A stretch of DNA of 64,000 bases. Source: Toxoplasma gondii ME49 (Eukaryota > Apicomplexa > Conoidasida > Eucoccidiorida > Sarcocystidae). Position 1 is the stretch's first letter. Each line of letters starts with the position of its first letter. The position numbers were made by a program, and so were the translations under genes. The notes beneath the pieces are model-generated. The model had not been told where the DNA came from and made no database searches. It worked only from the letters and a program-made list of their open reading frames with translations. The DNA lies in NCBI RefSeq assembly GCF_000006565.2, contig NC_031477.1, positions 884,669 to 948,668 of the forward strand, in the 5' to 3' direction. Positions 45,720 to 57,099 of the stretch are shown one piece after another.

Positions 45720-47395
45720 CTGGAACGGGTCTGTTCAAATACTTACGGAAGAATAGGGCAAACGTGAGCGCTTCTAGAATAGCCGGAGAGGAACCGCCAG
45801 GCCTTTTCGCACGCAGTCTCGACTTTCTCAACATTCCCTCCTTGGACCTCCTTCTGGAAGAATTTCCACGCACAGAGTGAAGGAAGGTAGAAACAACAAA
45901 TAAAAACATGTCCCTACGTGCCCCCACGAGCTTCCCTCTCATTAATCCACCAGAGTCTAAGATATCACTGATTGGAGGGGGCTTCCCTCACATTCTTCAC
46001 GCCGCAGCGTGCATTTGCTACGGTCCTGACTGCCGGGTTAATCTGGTATCGGGACGACTTTGACAGAGGTCGGTCTCCTTCCCAATACGCGGGTGTCGTC
46101 TCATCAGAGGGTCGATTTGCAAAAGAAAACCAAACCAAAAACTTTAGCCTGTGTCAGTCGCCACACACAGGATTCTTGAAGAGGCTGCAGACACGGGGAA
46201 ACATCGACTGTGCCGCTACAGTATACTCCATCTTACTACCAGTACCACGGCACTGATTATACGATCATACTACCATCTGTGTCGTAGTTTCGTCTCGCGA
46301 CTTCGGCTTTGTACAGACTACCTGGTGCCTTCTTTGTACCATTCTATATTGGGGGTTCCGACAGCGTTTTCCGATTGTAGGTACTTGTGTTCTATGAAAC
46401 GGATCGTGGTCAAGCCCGTTGCGCAGCGAGTGCCTCACCTTGCACAAAATGCACGTTCTGTCCTTCTTCCAAACGACGACTTGCTGATGCTGTTTCAGAG
46501 TCAGAGGCGAAGGTTCCCACTGCTCGGCGGCAGCCAAAGACTTGACCGTGTCACCTCCAGACCAGCTATTCAAGTTAAAATGTCTTGGCGTGCACCCGAG
46601 CTGGCCTGCAGAAACAGAATATTTCCTGGAGCGTTCAGACTGGGTGAGTCGCTCTTTTCCCCCCAACTTGTTGGAATCTTTCTTCTGAGATGCCTCATTT
46701 GTCGCCACTGGCGCCGAAAAAGCTTCGCCCACCGCCCTCGAGATCTGCGTTCCGGTTTGCTTTGTGGCGCTGGAAAAAAGGCGAAGCGGAAATGCCCCAA
46801 AATGACTGACTACTCCCAAAGGAGAGGCAGTCGAAGAGTTACAGACAACGGACCAACATCGGCGTACCCACGCGTGGTGTCCAAAAGAACTGCAACCGGT
46901 GGAATTAAGGGGAGCTGCGGTTACACGTTGTTGTCCATCTGAAGATGCGACTGTGCATTTTTGAGGTGCCTCAGTGGTAGAACGCCGTCTGGTACAATGC
47001 CCGGCTTGACTCTGGAGAGCACGCTTGCCCAGCCGAGGACGAGGCGGTGAGCGTCCGACGGGACTGTCGACGGTGAGGCTGTCGGACCGGAAACGATTCA
47101 TCAAAGAGTGGCATCGTCGACCCTCCCAAATCATCACATCGTCAGTGGCTTCTCGGGCACCGCAAGAGTTCGACGCAGCCTTCGCGCTGCGAGTCAGTTT
47201 CGTCGCAAGGCGTGCGGCTCCTGTCGGGGGTTCCCCGAATTGGATATGAGGGAGCCTGAAAGTATCAGTGCCTCTACGTGAGAAATGCCCCCGCAGAAGC
47301 GACGATTTTCCCTCGACAACTCCCCGGAACAATTCTTCGAGGAAGGACGGCACCGGCCGCGCCGCCGATGTTGTGCGCATGACGCAACTCGCCAT
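45720..47395 (-). CDS. Unknown protein with possible mitochondrial leader and CxxC motif
   Basis: Exon 1 runs from ATG 47395 to 46439 (319 codons, ends TGC AAG before a GTGAGG donor). It is basic and Ser/Arg-rich; near two-thirds along is FGAFPLRLFSSATKQ, which looks like a presequence junction, and it ends WKKDRTCILCK. A later minus-strand frame, about 45851-45745 after an ATTCTTCCAG acceptor and before GTAAGT, reads on in phase as KEVQGGNVEKVETACEKAW and RFLSGYSRSAHVC. Joining gives RTCILCKKEVQGGN, a smooth junction. CILC recalls mitochondrial ribosomal protein bS18m, but the following family motifs are not seen, so I do not assign it. Further exons below 45740 are likely. Confidence 0.5.
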
Positions 47396-50300
47396 CGCGA
47401 GAACGGACGGAAGAAGCAGTTGTGTTGACCACGCAGCTTTCCTTTAGTTATGGGCTTGCAAAGAAGACAAGAGAACCATTCCGACTTCAAAATTAGAATC
47501 TGACGCGCGTTGAGGCGTCAGTAGATACTCTTTCCGCGGGTGCAGCACGGATGCCGTAAAGGAGGAGGGTCGACTGTTGAGTGCTAGCGGGAGAAAGGCA
47601 CCGTACACAGCTTTGCATAGACGCGACACATGAAGGACACTTGGTGCCAATGTGAATGCATCATGCATCAACATTCGTCTCGACGTGTCTGTCCTCTGCG
47701 CATATGCCGGTTTGTTCCTGCCCTTTCTCAATCCTTTCAGGAAACTGGTGGTCACTGCAGTAGGAACAACACTGAGAATGCGCATACACACAGAACATGG
47801 TCGTCCATCGAATGGAAGACGAACTTGTCTAGGAACGTCTGGAGACTACTCCACAAACGTCGTTCCTTGCCAGTCACAATACGCATGCAACAGTTTTTGG
47901 CACTACGCATGCAACATCCACTGATGCACATTCGAAATCGGTTCCTCATTCTGCAGGGATTCTGCGGGAAGAATGGAACAGAAAGAGGTGTAAGACACCA
48001 TTGAGCGGCATTTTACAAAACGTAGGTAGCCTGGTTCACTCAGTTTTGGCACGATCATCCGGGAGCACATTTGCAGGGATTTCCTTGCGCCACATGTAGC
48101 CGAGTCGTCTGTCAAGCAGAATGCTTTGAGAACAGTCGATTTTCGTGCCTGCTGTCCTTTGTTACGATAGGATCATCGCTGCAGATTTAACAATCATGAC
48201 CCTCTTTGAACGAGGAAACGTGCTGCTTCAGATTCCACCGACGCTCCGATCCATCGGTATTAACGCAGGTGTTCAGTGTTGGACTGGCAGCAAATCGACT
48301 CGCGAAGTCACGCGAACAAAAGTGAACAAGCAGATACGCCGCCCGGTACGCAGTCATGCAAGAAGCAGGATGCGAGTTCTACTGGCAAGAAGTCTTCTAG
48401 ACAAGAATCTGGATCGCTGTTGCAACGGGAGTGGTGAGCCGTTTTGCCAGGGCCTCCCTGGTGAAATTAGGAAAGTATCTTGAACAACGTTTAGACAGCA
48501 AAGACAGCCCCGACTTGCTACTTCAGAACATTTCACTTTCTCGGGCCAGCGGAATGTGCAATGAGCCATCGCAGGCTTCCTAGTTCGAATGTAAACGGTC
48601 GCCCATTCGACATATTGCTCACCGCAAAAGGTAGAACACAGAAACTGTAGCTGTGTGAGTAGAAAATGGTGTGGCGGTGGGACCCACCATCATCTGATAT
48701 TACAGTGTCGCCGTCGACACTCAAGTTTGCTTTCTGGACATCTCTTGACCATCGCTTGCATCATCTATTGCTCCTTTTCTACCTTTCTCCCCATGTAGCC
48801 ACTGGGATCATTGTGGTAAGCGCAAGTGGGCCTAACGAGGTGCTCCTGTTAACTGTTCCCCAAAGTGATGCTTTAATTGTCCTTTACGTGTTGATGAGAT
48901 GAACTGTACTAGCCAGAAATTTTGCCTCAATCCAGTGGCGTACGCTCGCGTGGCGCTTTATGGGTCTCTGGGTATGAAAAGTGAAATGCATTGTGTCTCT
49001 GTGTCGAAAAGTCATTCCTCTTAACACTTGTAACGCACGAGCTACTTTATGGATCTTTCCCCGGAGGAACTCTTCACAGGGGAGGTATACCTGCGTCTCG
49101 TTACCCTAGAGGTCGGAGAGAGAAATTCGACGCGGTACTCGCCCCGATCAGACACACATACGGGGAAGAAAATTAGAATTACCTAATACCTGAAAGAGCA
49201 CGCATCTTTCATGAACAAAAAAGCCGCTGGTAGAGTTGCTGTAAAATTCCACTGCTAGTAACAGCCTTTGTCACAACACACACTGTGCCGCTTCAGAATT
49301 GCAGAAGTTCCTGAGAACTGTTTACGCCTCTCTATCGTTTTATCCACTTCTGGGTCGTTCAGAAGCTCCACATGATAGATAAGAACTCGGCACAGATCCC
49401 CCTACTGCTGCAGACACGGTTACGGTGACACATGAATATTCCAAAACTCGCACGCTGGCGAGAAATGCCGCAACACACTTTATAGCTGCATCTGAGCGTT
49501 GACGTAGTCGAATATCACCCTGGCAAGCACCGTCGAAAAAGGGGGTCGGGGGAGGGGGAGGTTCGGACCCGCTCTTCAGAGCCCGCGGTGACACTGCGTA
49601 GCGCAGGAATACACGAAACAAAGCGTTCTTTCTTATTTTCACAAACCGGCTGCTGGTTCCTTTGTGAACAAGATCACTGCCCTCCGTATTCTCGAGAACT
49701 CCTGTTTCGATCCGGTCCGTTGAGGGGCTGTGGCCACCGAAGAGAGACCTCATCTTCGGACATTACTGACGACTACCACTCTTGGAATCATGAGATCTCG
49801 AGACCTAGGGTCACCTTTCGTTGAAACACGTAGTCGCCTCTCTCTAGCGACATGGAATGAAAACAGTTGCACCCATCGGCACGCTGACCACGCATTACCG
49901 GATCAGGCATCGTGGGCGTTTCCACATGACGATCGATTGTTTCATCAGATCGCTGCGCCACAGTTTCCGCGAGTTCCAAGCCGCGTAGTAGTTACCGGGA
50001 CTGCTTATCAGTTTGTACCGTTTGTTCGGATATAACACTATTTGCCCTCTCTATTATTTCCTGCGGAGGTGAAGGTTGGACATATTTAGCGCCTAAGAAG
50101 ACTCTCTTACTATACTGGGTCGGCTTCATTCGTCTCCTGTTGCGTGCGCTGCTCAAGGGACAACCAAAGCCTCTTCGCTCTCCGGCCACTGAGCTTCGAC
50201 CCATCTCAGGCTGAACATAAGCATACACACCGCCAGTTCTACACAAAACGAGGGAACAAGTGGAAGCTACCAAACTACACAAATACGGGTTCACGGCATT

Positions 50301-50900
50301 TATAGTAACACACGGTCTCCCTCTTGTGATAGGATCTGCATCCACAAAACAGCAAAGGAGTCCCAGTTGGCGTATGTACACCTAGCCTGCTTTGCGCTAC
50401 TATCTCTGGGAGCAATATCTAGACCAGGTGTTGTAGACACCAAACTACGAGTAGAGACTGTCTTTGCACACGATACGCGATCCAGAACGCAACGTGGCGC
50501 CAGAACCCAAGACTCTCTGACGCAAACGACACGCTCAACCAAAGGCGCCATCCTGACAACCGACGATGGCATTTGTTCACGGCTGCGGATGTGTCAGTAG
50601 ACCGAACGAAGCAAACATGCAATTGTTAACATGCATACCCTGCGAAAAAACGGCATTCGTCGAAAGCGGATGTTTTTGACCCCGAGGGACAGTCTTGGCG
50701 ACTCAGGAGGACGACACAGCCCTCGAAGGAGCGTCTCCTCAATGCTTCATCGTAGTAGTGCAGAATTGCAAGCGCGATCTAGCAGCACAGAGGAGACCAG
50801 AAGAAAGCGGTATTACGCTTCGCAAGCCATCTGGAAGACAGACGTGTCGACCAACAGCATACATGTGACAAAAAATCCGACTACGACAAGGATCACTCGT
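47396..50900. other. Long gap with no recognised gene
   Basis: About 3.5 kb of lower-GC sequence. Frames at 48145-48483 (plus), 49340-49753 (minus) and 50631-50978 (plus) are open but show no family pattern and no linked splice sites. A G-rich stretch lies at 49537-49560. The right part may contain the last exons and 3' leader of the TBC gene. Confidence 0.5.
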
Positions 50901-51094
50901 TGTCACAGAAAGGAAATACGGTTGCCGCGTGTCGTGGGACGAATTCGTCTGGGCAGCGTGGCCCTGAGAAAGGCATGAAACAGGAAGCCGGATGCGCAAA
51001 ATCACACTCATAGCACAGAGCCCCTTCAACCGGACCTCGTCTACCATTCACTAAGTTCAGTGTTCTCTTCTACTTCAACGAATGCTTTCCGTAC

Positions 51095-54000
51095 CTGAAA
51101 GAGTGTATCTCGCCCACCGTCCGCGAGCAGGAGGCCGTCCCAAACTCTAACGACGATATGAAGAGGGAGGATAGACGTGAACAGAGACAAGACCCAAGGG
51201 AGCAGGTAGAAAGAAGGCGACAAGTGAAGACTGGTGAAGTGCTCTGATAACTCCGGCAGCAAGGCCGCCAAGTAGCGCTTGAAGGCTGACAAATGATGCC
51301 GCAGCGTTCTAAAGAGGACCAAAACAACCGACACCAGACAGCCGAGATTCTCGCCACAGCACCATTGTTCGCCCTGTCTCAGAAACATGAGAATATTTAC
51401 ACCCGCTGCACCATTTCAACAACGCAAGAGCGAACCACGCCAATCAATATGGAATAACGCACAGTGGTAACTTGAAAAGACGTCAACGAAGAAGTCGACA
51501 TCGATTCTTCCAACACTTCAAGAATCGAGCGCCACGCCTGGCCAGCAGGTCAACGCGCTTCGGGCTCTATGGTGTCACGGTTTGCCTGGAGTGGTCACGT
51601 GCAATCTTGCGTTGCAGCCTTCAGAGTTCTCCAGACTCAGGCGTGTTTATACAAACGCGATAGGTTTAACAGGTGCGTGCGTGCGCTGAGATACATGCAT
51701 TGGCACAGAACCATCTATTTTACTAGGTCAGACGTTTTGCACCCGAAGGGGCAACCAACATGCAGTACGTACCCGTAAATCTCATACCCCTCGCATAATA
51801 AGTGCCCAATAAGGAAGAGGAAGTCAAAGACTCAACACTTCTTCCTCCTTGCCTCGTACCTCTTTCCTAAAGAGCTCAGCATGAAGAAGTCCGGCAGAGG
51901 ATGCAGCTGCAGTAGCTGAACCATGATGGTGAATGCCTAAACAGAAGAAGGGAGAGACAAGACAGAACAGCACTTCAGCGAAAACGTGATATCATGTGCT
52001 CCAGCAACATGTGAGAAGCGCTGCGATACTCCCCCGATGTACAACAGGGCAGCACCCGAGACGGGTGATTTTGCTCCCCGTTGTTTCTGGCGCAGATGGA
52101 CCACGGATAAGTAGACACACAGGAAACATCACGACCACTTACATAGCACCGGCGACGTTTCAGCATGGAGTTACAGCCGTTCGGACGACCGCTACCCAAC
52201 TTACCCTTTCGCGCTCCATGAAAAAGAGAAGAACTCCCGCAATGCCTGCCATGCCTTGAACATAACCCACCTGCATAAGCAGAAGCTTCAAAAGAAATGA
52301 TTGCATCCAGGAACCTGCTCGCACATACCGAAGCCGTTGACGCCTCAGCAGCACACTTATCCAAACTCGATCAGGCGACGAAGCTCGCCCTTACGCCTCC
52401 TCTTTGGAAAAACCGCGCTAATTTACAGGATTTGGCGCGGCAGAAATGTGTGCGGGAATGCACCAGCCGCACTTCACGTCGCCTGTATGCTGCTTTCAAC
52501 GGCGTCGTCATCAGTTTGGACTGCCAACTCAAGGCAGTTTGGATAGTGATACACGTGAGATTCTATCTCTGAACTATACAACGGTCGTAAGATATGCTAG
52601 AGATAGACGGAGTTACAGTCGTTTCACATGGTGCAGGGAGAATCCGAATCGAGTGTCTCCGCTTGCTTCTCGAGCCAGTAGACAAGGCTATGCGACTCTT
52701 ACCGTGGGCATGTGCAGCACAACGCATTCCACAACGTCGGCGATACCAGCGCCAATAGAACACCGCGGACAAACGCAGTACATTCTCCTGTGACTGCTCT
52801 TTCGTCCTGAGGAGGTTTTGCCAGAAAGGCAACTGGATGCGCCGTCCAGGTCTCTTCGTTGTTCCAGTGCGCTCGTGTCTGGGGAAAAACTCCCGCGGAA
52901 AAAGTCGCTCTCGGAATGTGGCCCTTCTCTCCCCTGCTTCGCCAACAAGATGTCTCTGTCGCAAGCTGTTATGGCCTCTCTAGATGGTACACAGTCGCTG
53001 GTCGCTGTCGTAGGCTGCACTTGCCAATCCTCGGTGGACAGCGCACTAGGTGCGGCGAACTGCAGTTCGTTTTCATGCGAGTGGGGATATCCACGAGATG
53101 AGGTCTCATTGAAATCGTCGAACGGATCGCCCACACGGAAAGACGCGAGCAAGAGATTTCGTGTGGTGTCCGCAACGTTTGCCTCTGTTGCCGCTTTTGA
53201 GTCGTGCCTAGCGACAGAACAGTCTCCTGACCGATTGGAGTGGCACTCTGGCTGTTCAGAAATGGTGCAGGCACTCGCTTTCACGTCCTCATCCGGTTGC
53301 TCGCTCTTATCCATTGTTGTCGGCTCTATGAGTCGCCTCGCCCCAACCTCGCCGCCAGTCTCCCACGCAGTCTGCCTTTCGGCGTCACCCTCTCGAGAGT
53401 CCAAAGGGCTGCATCTACGGCACCTACAGCATGCAGCGCAGAGGGGCGCCTGACCGGGCTGGCCGAAGGGGAAGGCGAACCCGTCAGAAGGATGAAGCCC
53501 GTCGCTGCTTTGCTTCCACTGGCCGCCTTCGCCCCGGCGTCTTGCGTCGCACACGCCTGCCTGTAAGGTGTCATTGCTGCTGCATGAAACAGAACAAGTC
53601 GGCATTTCGTAACTTGGGTTTCCCCCCCAGACGCGGAAGCCGCATGCACACGCCCCATTGGGGTGGTCTAGAGACGCAAGCAACTCGAAAGCGGAGCCCG
53701 CGCTGAGGAGAGGCTCCGCCGTAGCTATCCCCTCAGGCAGCATTTGGAGAAGAGGATATGTGCCCGCGATGTCTCTCTCCAACCGGCGGAAATGAGCTAG
53801 AGCTGCATCAGCCGCTGAACTTTGCTGGCAGCTGCATGCATCAACACAGCGTGAGCATGAGTACCTTCGACCAGCGTTCCCGTCCTCCAAAGGTGCAGAT
53901 GCGAGCTTGAGAGAGTCTGCGGGCGCTTGCTGCCTCGTGGCACTGTCTTTGATTCGCGGACTTCCTCTCGCTCCCCCCTCACAGACATACACAGAATCGC

Positions 54001-55588
54001 CGTGCCGCTGGCACGCTGACTGTTGCCCCCTGCGGGCCTCGCGAGGCGAGGTGACAGGCCTGACGTGACAGGGAGCGAGCTGTGCGTCCAGCTGACCAGC
54101 TGCCGCGCCGTCTCCGGTGTCCTTTTCCTGGTGATTGTGGTCCCAGCTCGCGGACCGTTTGCCAACGCGCGTCGCGGTAGAGCCCGCCGTCGATTCCGTC
54201 ACACATTGGCCACTTTTAATATCAACATCGCTGATGGACAGCATCCCACCATGTGACGCAAAGACGCTCTCCTCTGTACATCCGCATCCCTCCCCAGACT
54301 GCCACGTCTGGCTGCCGCCTTCCCTCGTTGGGACGGGAGCTTCTCCAGGCCTCACCGGAGTATCTGGTGCGGGAGCGGACACGCTCGACGAGCGACAGAC
54401 TCCCAGATCGATGTCGCTGCCGAGCCTCTCTGCTTCGGCCGCGTACGAGGATTCGAAGAGCTCCAAGTAAGAATGCTTCCCGCGTACGCGTGCGCCGCCG
54501 TCGACAAAAGCGTCCAGCCGACGAGACGCCTTTCCTGTTTGTGCCACCGCCTTTGGGGTGTCTCCCGCATCGGGGCCCAGCTCGCGATGACCCTTAGGGC
54601 GCACGACCGGCGCGTCTGACGCTCTGGGAGAACGTGGGGAGGCAAAGCGAGAACCGGAAGGCAGGCTGGGAGCGGACAAAGAACGCGAACCGGAGTTCGA
54701 AGTCACGGGGAGAATTTTTAGAATTTCCGCTTCTGCCGAAATGCCGGCTAACCGGTTCTCCCTGTCCACCGGACTGACTGTCGCGGGCCTTCTGCTCGCT
54801 TCCGCACGCTCGAAGGCAGGACTTCCAGTCACCTGCTCGCCCCGTGCTCTCCCTCGAAGGGCGGTCTCATTCCCGTGGCTTCCTCGCGAGTCTCGGGACT
54901 CGCGACCCTTGCCACGCGGCGAAGAGAAAGAATCGAAGTTATGCGAACCTTGCAGATAAAAAGGAAAATCTGCGCAAGTGCGACGCCTCTCTGAGGGGTA
55001 CTGTTTGAGTGCGTCCGCGCGTGCCCGGAGGCCCCTGTAGACCTGCGTCCACCTTTCCTCTTCAGCGTCTGTGTAGGCAAACGCTAACGTGGTGACTTGA
55101 GGCATTCCGCGCAGAGTGGCGAGGTCCCCGAGGGGACCCAAGCGCTCTGCGCTTCCGCTCCCCTTGTCCAGGCGCCCTATTCGGCTCGCGTCCGTCGGAT
55201 CAGAAACGGAAACGTTCATGCGTTGACGCATGCCGTCCGCCTCCCTCGACGAAGGTTCGCTCTCTTGCAGGCTGCCGCGACACGGGACTGCGATATTGTC
55301 AGCGAACGGCCGTCGTCTCTCATGAAGAGACTCACCGGGGCGAGAATGTCCAAGAAGAGCGAGGGACCAGAAAAAGCTGCGAAGACTCGACGGAAGCCCC
55401 GACTGCCAGAGGCGGAGCTGAAAGCCAAAAATGACACACCAATAGAGACACGCTGGGAGTGAAAAGAAGGTGGCGAACCTCGTCTCTTCACTGCGACGAC
55501 AGACACATAGAAAGTGAAAGATCTGCCAGGAGGACCTCCGAGGAAATAGAAATAAATTCTCTGGACTCACCATCTGCGGATATTGGAC
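51095..55588 (-). CDS. TBC (Tre2/Bub2/Cdc16) Rab-GAP domain exons
   Basis: GTPase-activating domain for Rab proteins. Exons: 55588-55571 (VQYPQM), 55417-52703 (LRLWQSGLPSSLRSFFW and a very long insert), 52270-52205 (VGYVQGMAGIAGVLLFFMER), 51936-51860 (AFTIMVQLLQLHPLPDFFML), 51308-51095 (SFYLLPWVLSLFTSILPLHI, VVRVWDGLLLADGG) and probably 51023 downwards (LCAMSVILRI). Exons from 52270 down join in phase; a link between 52703 and 52270 is missing. The glutamine-finger motif YVQ is present. The site matching IxxDxxR reads LERDIAGTYP (about 53790-53760), so the catalytic Arg position appears to be Gly. Between them lie roughly 300 residues or more of Ser/Cys/Gly-rich insert. The large exon has no stop for about 900 codons. 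It may be the 3' part of the gene carrying Sec7. Confidence 0.75.
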
Positions 55589-55960
55589 CTAAAACTTGGT
55601 ATTCAAAGAACAAGTAGGTATGCTACCAAGCTGCAATGCAAATAGGGCACGCTTCGCTCCAGTGGCACTCTGTATCTCTCTGTCATTCTCTACTCAAGCG
55701 CGCGTTACACGCCCAAACGACGAAGCGCGTGCGAGCCGCAGTTCTGACACGGAAATGCGCTGGTCGTTCTCAACCCCTGGGGGTTGGACGTCGACTCTGG
55801 CACGCAATGCATGCCTTGTGACGAGACACCGTCTTCAGAAAATCCTCCGGCGTTCCCAAAAAGAAGCAACAAATTTATCAAAGTTCAAACCGCGCCCCAC
55901 GCAACACCCAATGTCTCTGAGAAAAAAACGAAGAAGCGCCTGTCTAGTTCCCCAGCATAC

Positions 55961-56878
55961 CAGTTGCTCGGAGACACGGAGCTCCTCGAGTTCGTCTGTG
56001 CGAACCAGGTGATACATTGGATCCGTTTGTGTGTCTCTTCGTTTCGCGTCGTCGTCGAGACCGCCCTCCTGTTCGCTTGCTCCCCCAGGCTGTGCGAGGT
56101 TCCGCACCTTCGCTCCGTCTCCCCTCTCGCCTCCTTCCTCGCGACCCCGAAAGGCGGCGGGATTCGATCCCCACGCCAGCTGGGAGCGACTACCCTGCGC
56201 TGCAAATCGCGCGATGGCATTGCATCCCCGCGTCCACCCGCTGCTGTCGGCTCCACTTCCTTGCGATTTTTCAGCGCTTGCTCGGTCCTCTCGAGAGGCT
56301 TCCCAGACGTCGGCTTTCGCCCGCTCTTCTTCAGGTGTAACGCCTGGGTCGGCCGCTGCCTCGTCGCCACGTTTGCCGGCTTCTTCGCTTCGGCAGCCCC
56401 GTGAACACTCTCCTTTGTGGCTTGGGCCCTCTCCTACGGAAAAACCCACGCTATCTTGCCGAATCGAGCTTCTGCCTTGTCTGCCTTCTATCAGACTGCT
56501 GCCACCAGAGCGCTTCCACGAGCTGGTTGCTGACTCGCAGTTCCTCAGGCGGGGGTCCCAGGGAAGGGTCGCAGCCGACAGCGCGAAATATCTCGAAGGG
56601 GAGCTTGGATTTTGCTTCGTCGACGCTCGCCGGTACCCGCAGAGCCCTGCCTCGTCCGGCAAGAAGCCACTGTTTACCACCTTCATCCCAGGGTCAAGCT
56701 CCGAGGAAGAGCCGCAGCTGCGTCTGTCCTTCTGGCGCCACCACCAACGGGTCTCCATGCGCTGCATTCCCCGGAGAAAGCGAATGGTCTCAGCCAGAGC
56801 GGCAGCCCTCCGAGATGCCACCACCGTCAGGGGGAAAGTGACGTCCCAGTGTCGAATCAGGTGAGGCAGAACATGTTC
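55961..56878 (-). CDS. Unassigned exon upstream of the TBC exons
   Basis: Open minus-strand exon bounded by a GTTTCGTTCAG acceptor at 56878 and a GTATGC donor below 55961 (918 nt). It begins EHVLPHLIRHWDVTFPLTVV with a hydrophobic beta-like stretch, continues through a Ser/Gly/Arg-rich, low-complexity body and ends DELEELRVSEQL. The start could be part of a folded domain (for example a PH- or beta-propeller-type strand), but I recognise no family. Same strand as, and between, the ORF at 59169 and the TBC exons, so it probably belongs to the same transcript. Confidence 0.55.
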
Positions 56879-57099
56879 CTGAACGAAACAAACACAAACA
56901 CGGGACAGAAAAACAGCACGCAATTGAGCTGGAGGATATTCCATTAATGCCGAGGAAGCCACATTCAGGCGGAATACGCGCCGTTTGGCGTCGTGGATAA
57001 AAGACATCCTGACCTAAGAATCGCAACTCCTTTTGTCTCAACCCAAAAGTGGAAACGGAAGAACACCGCGAAAGGAATATTATAAGGGAGCACAATGTG

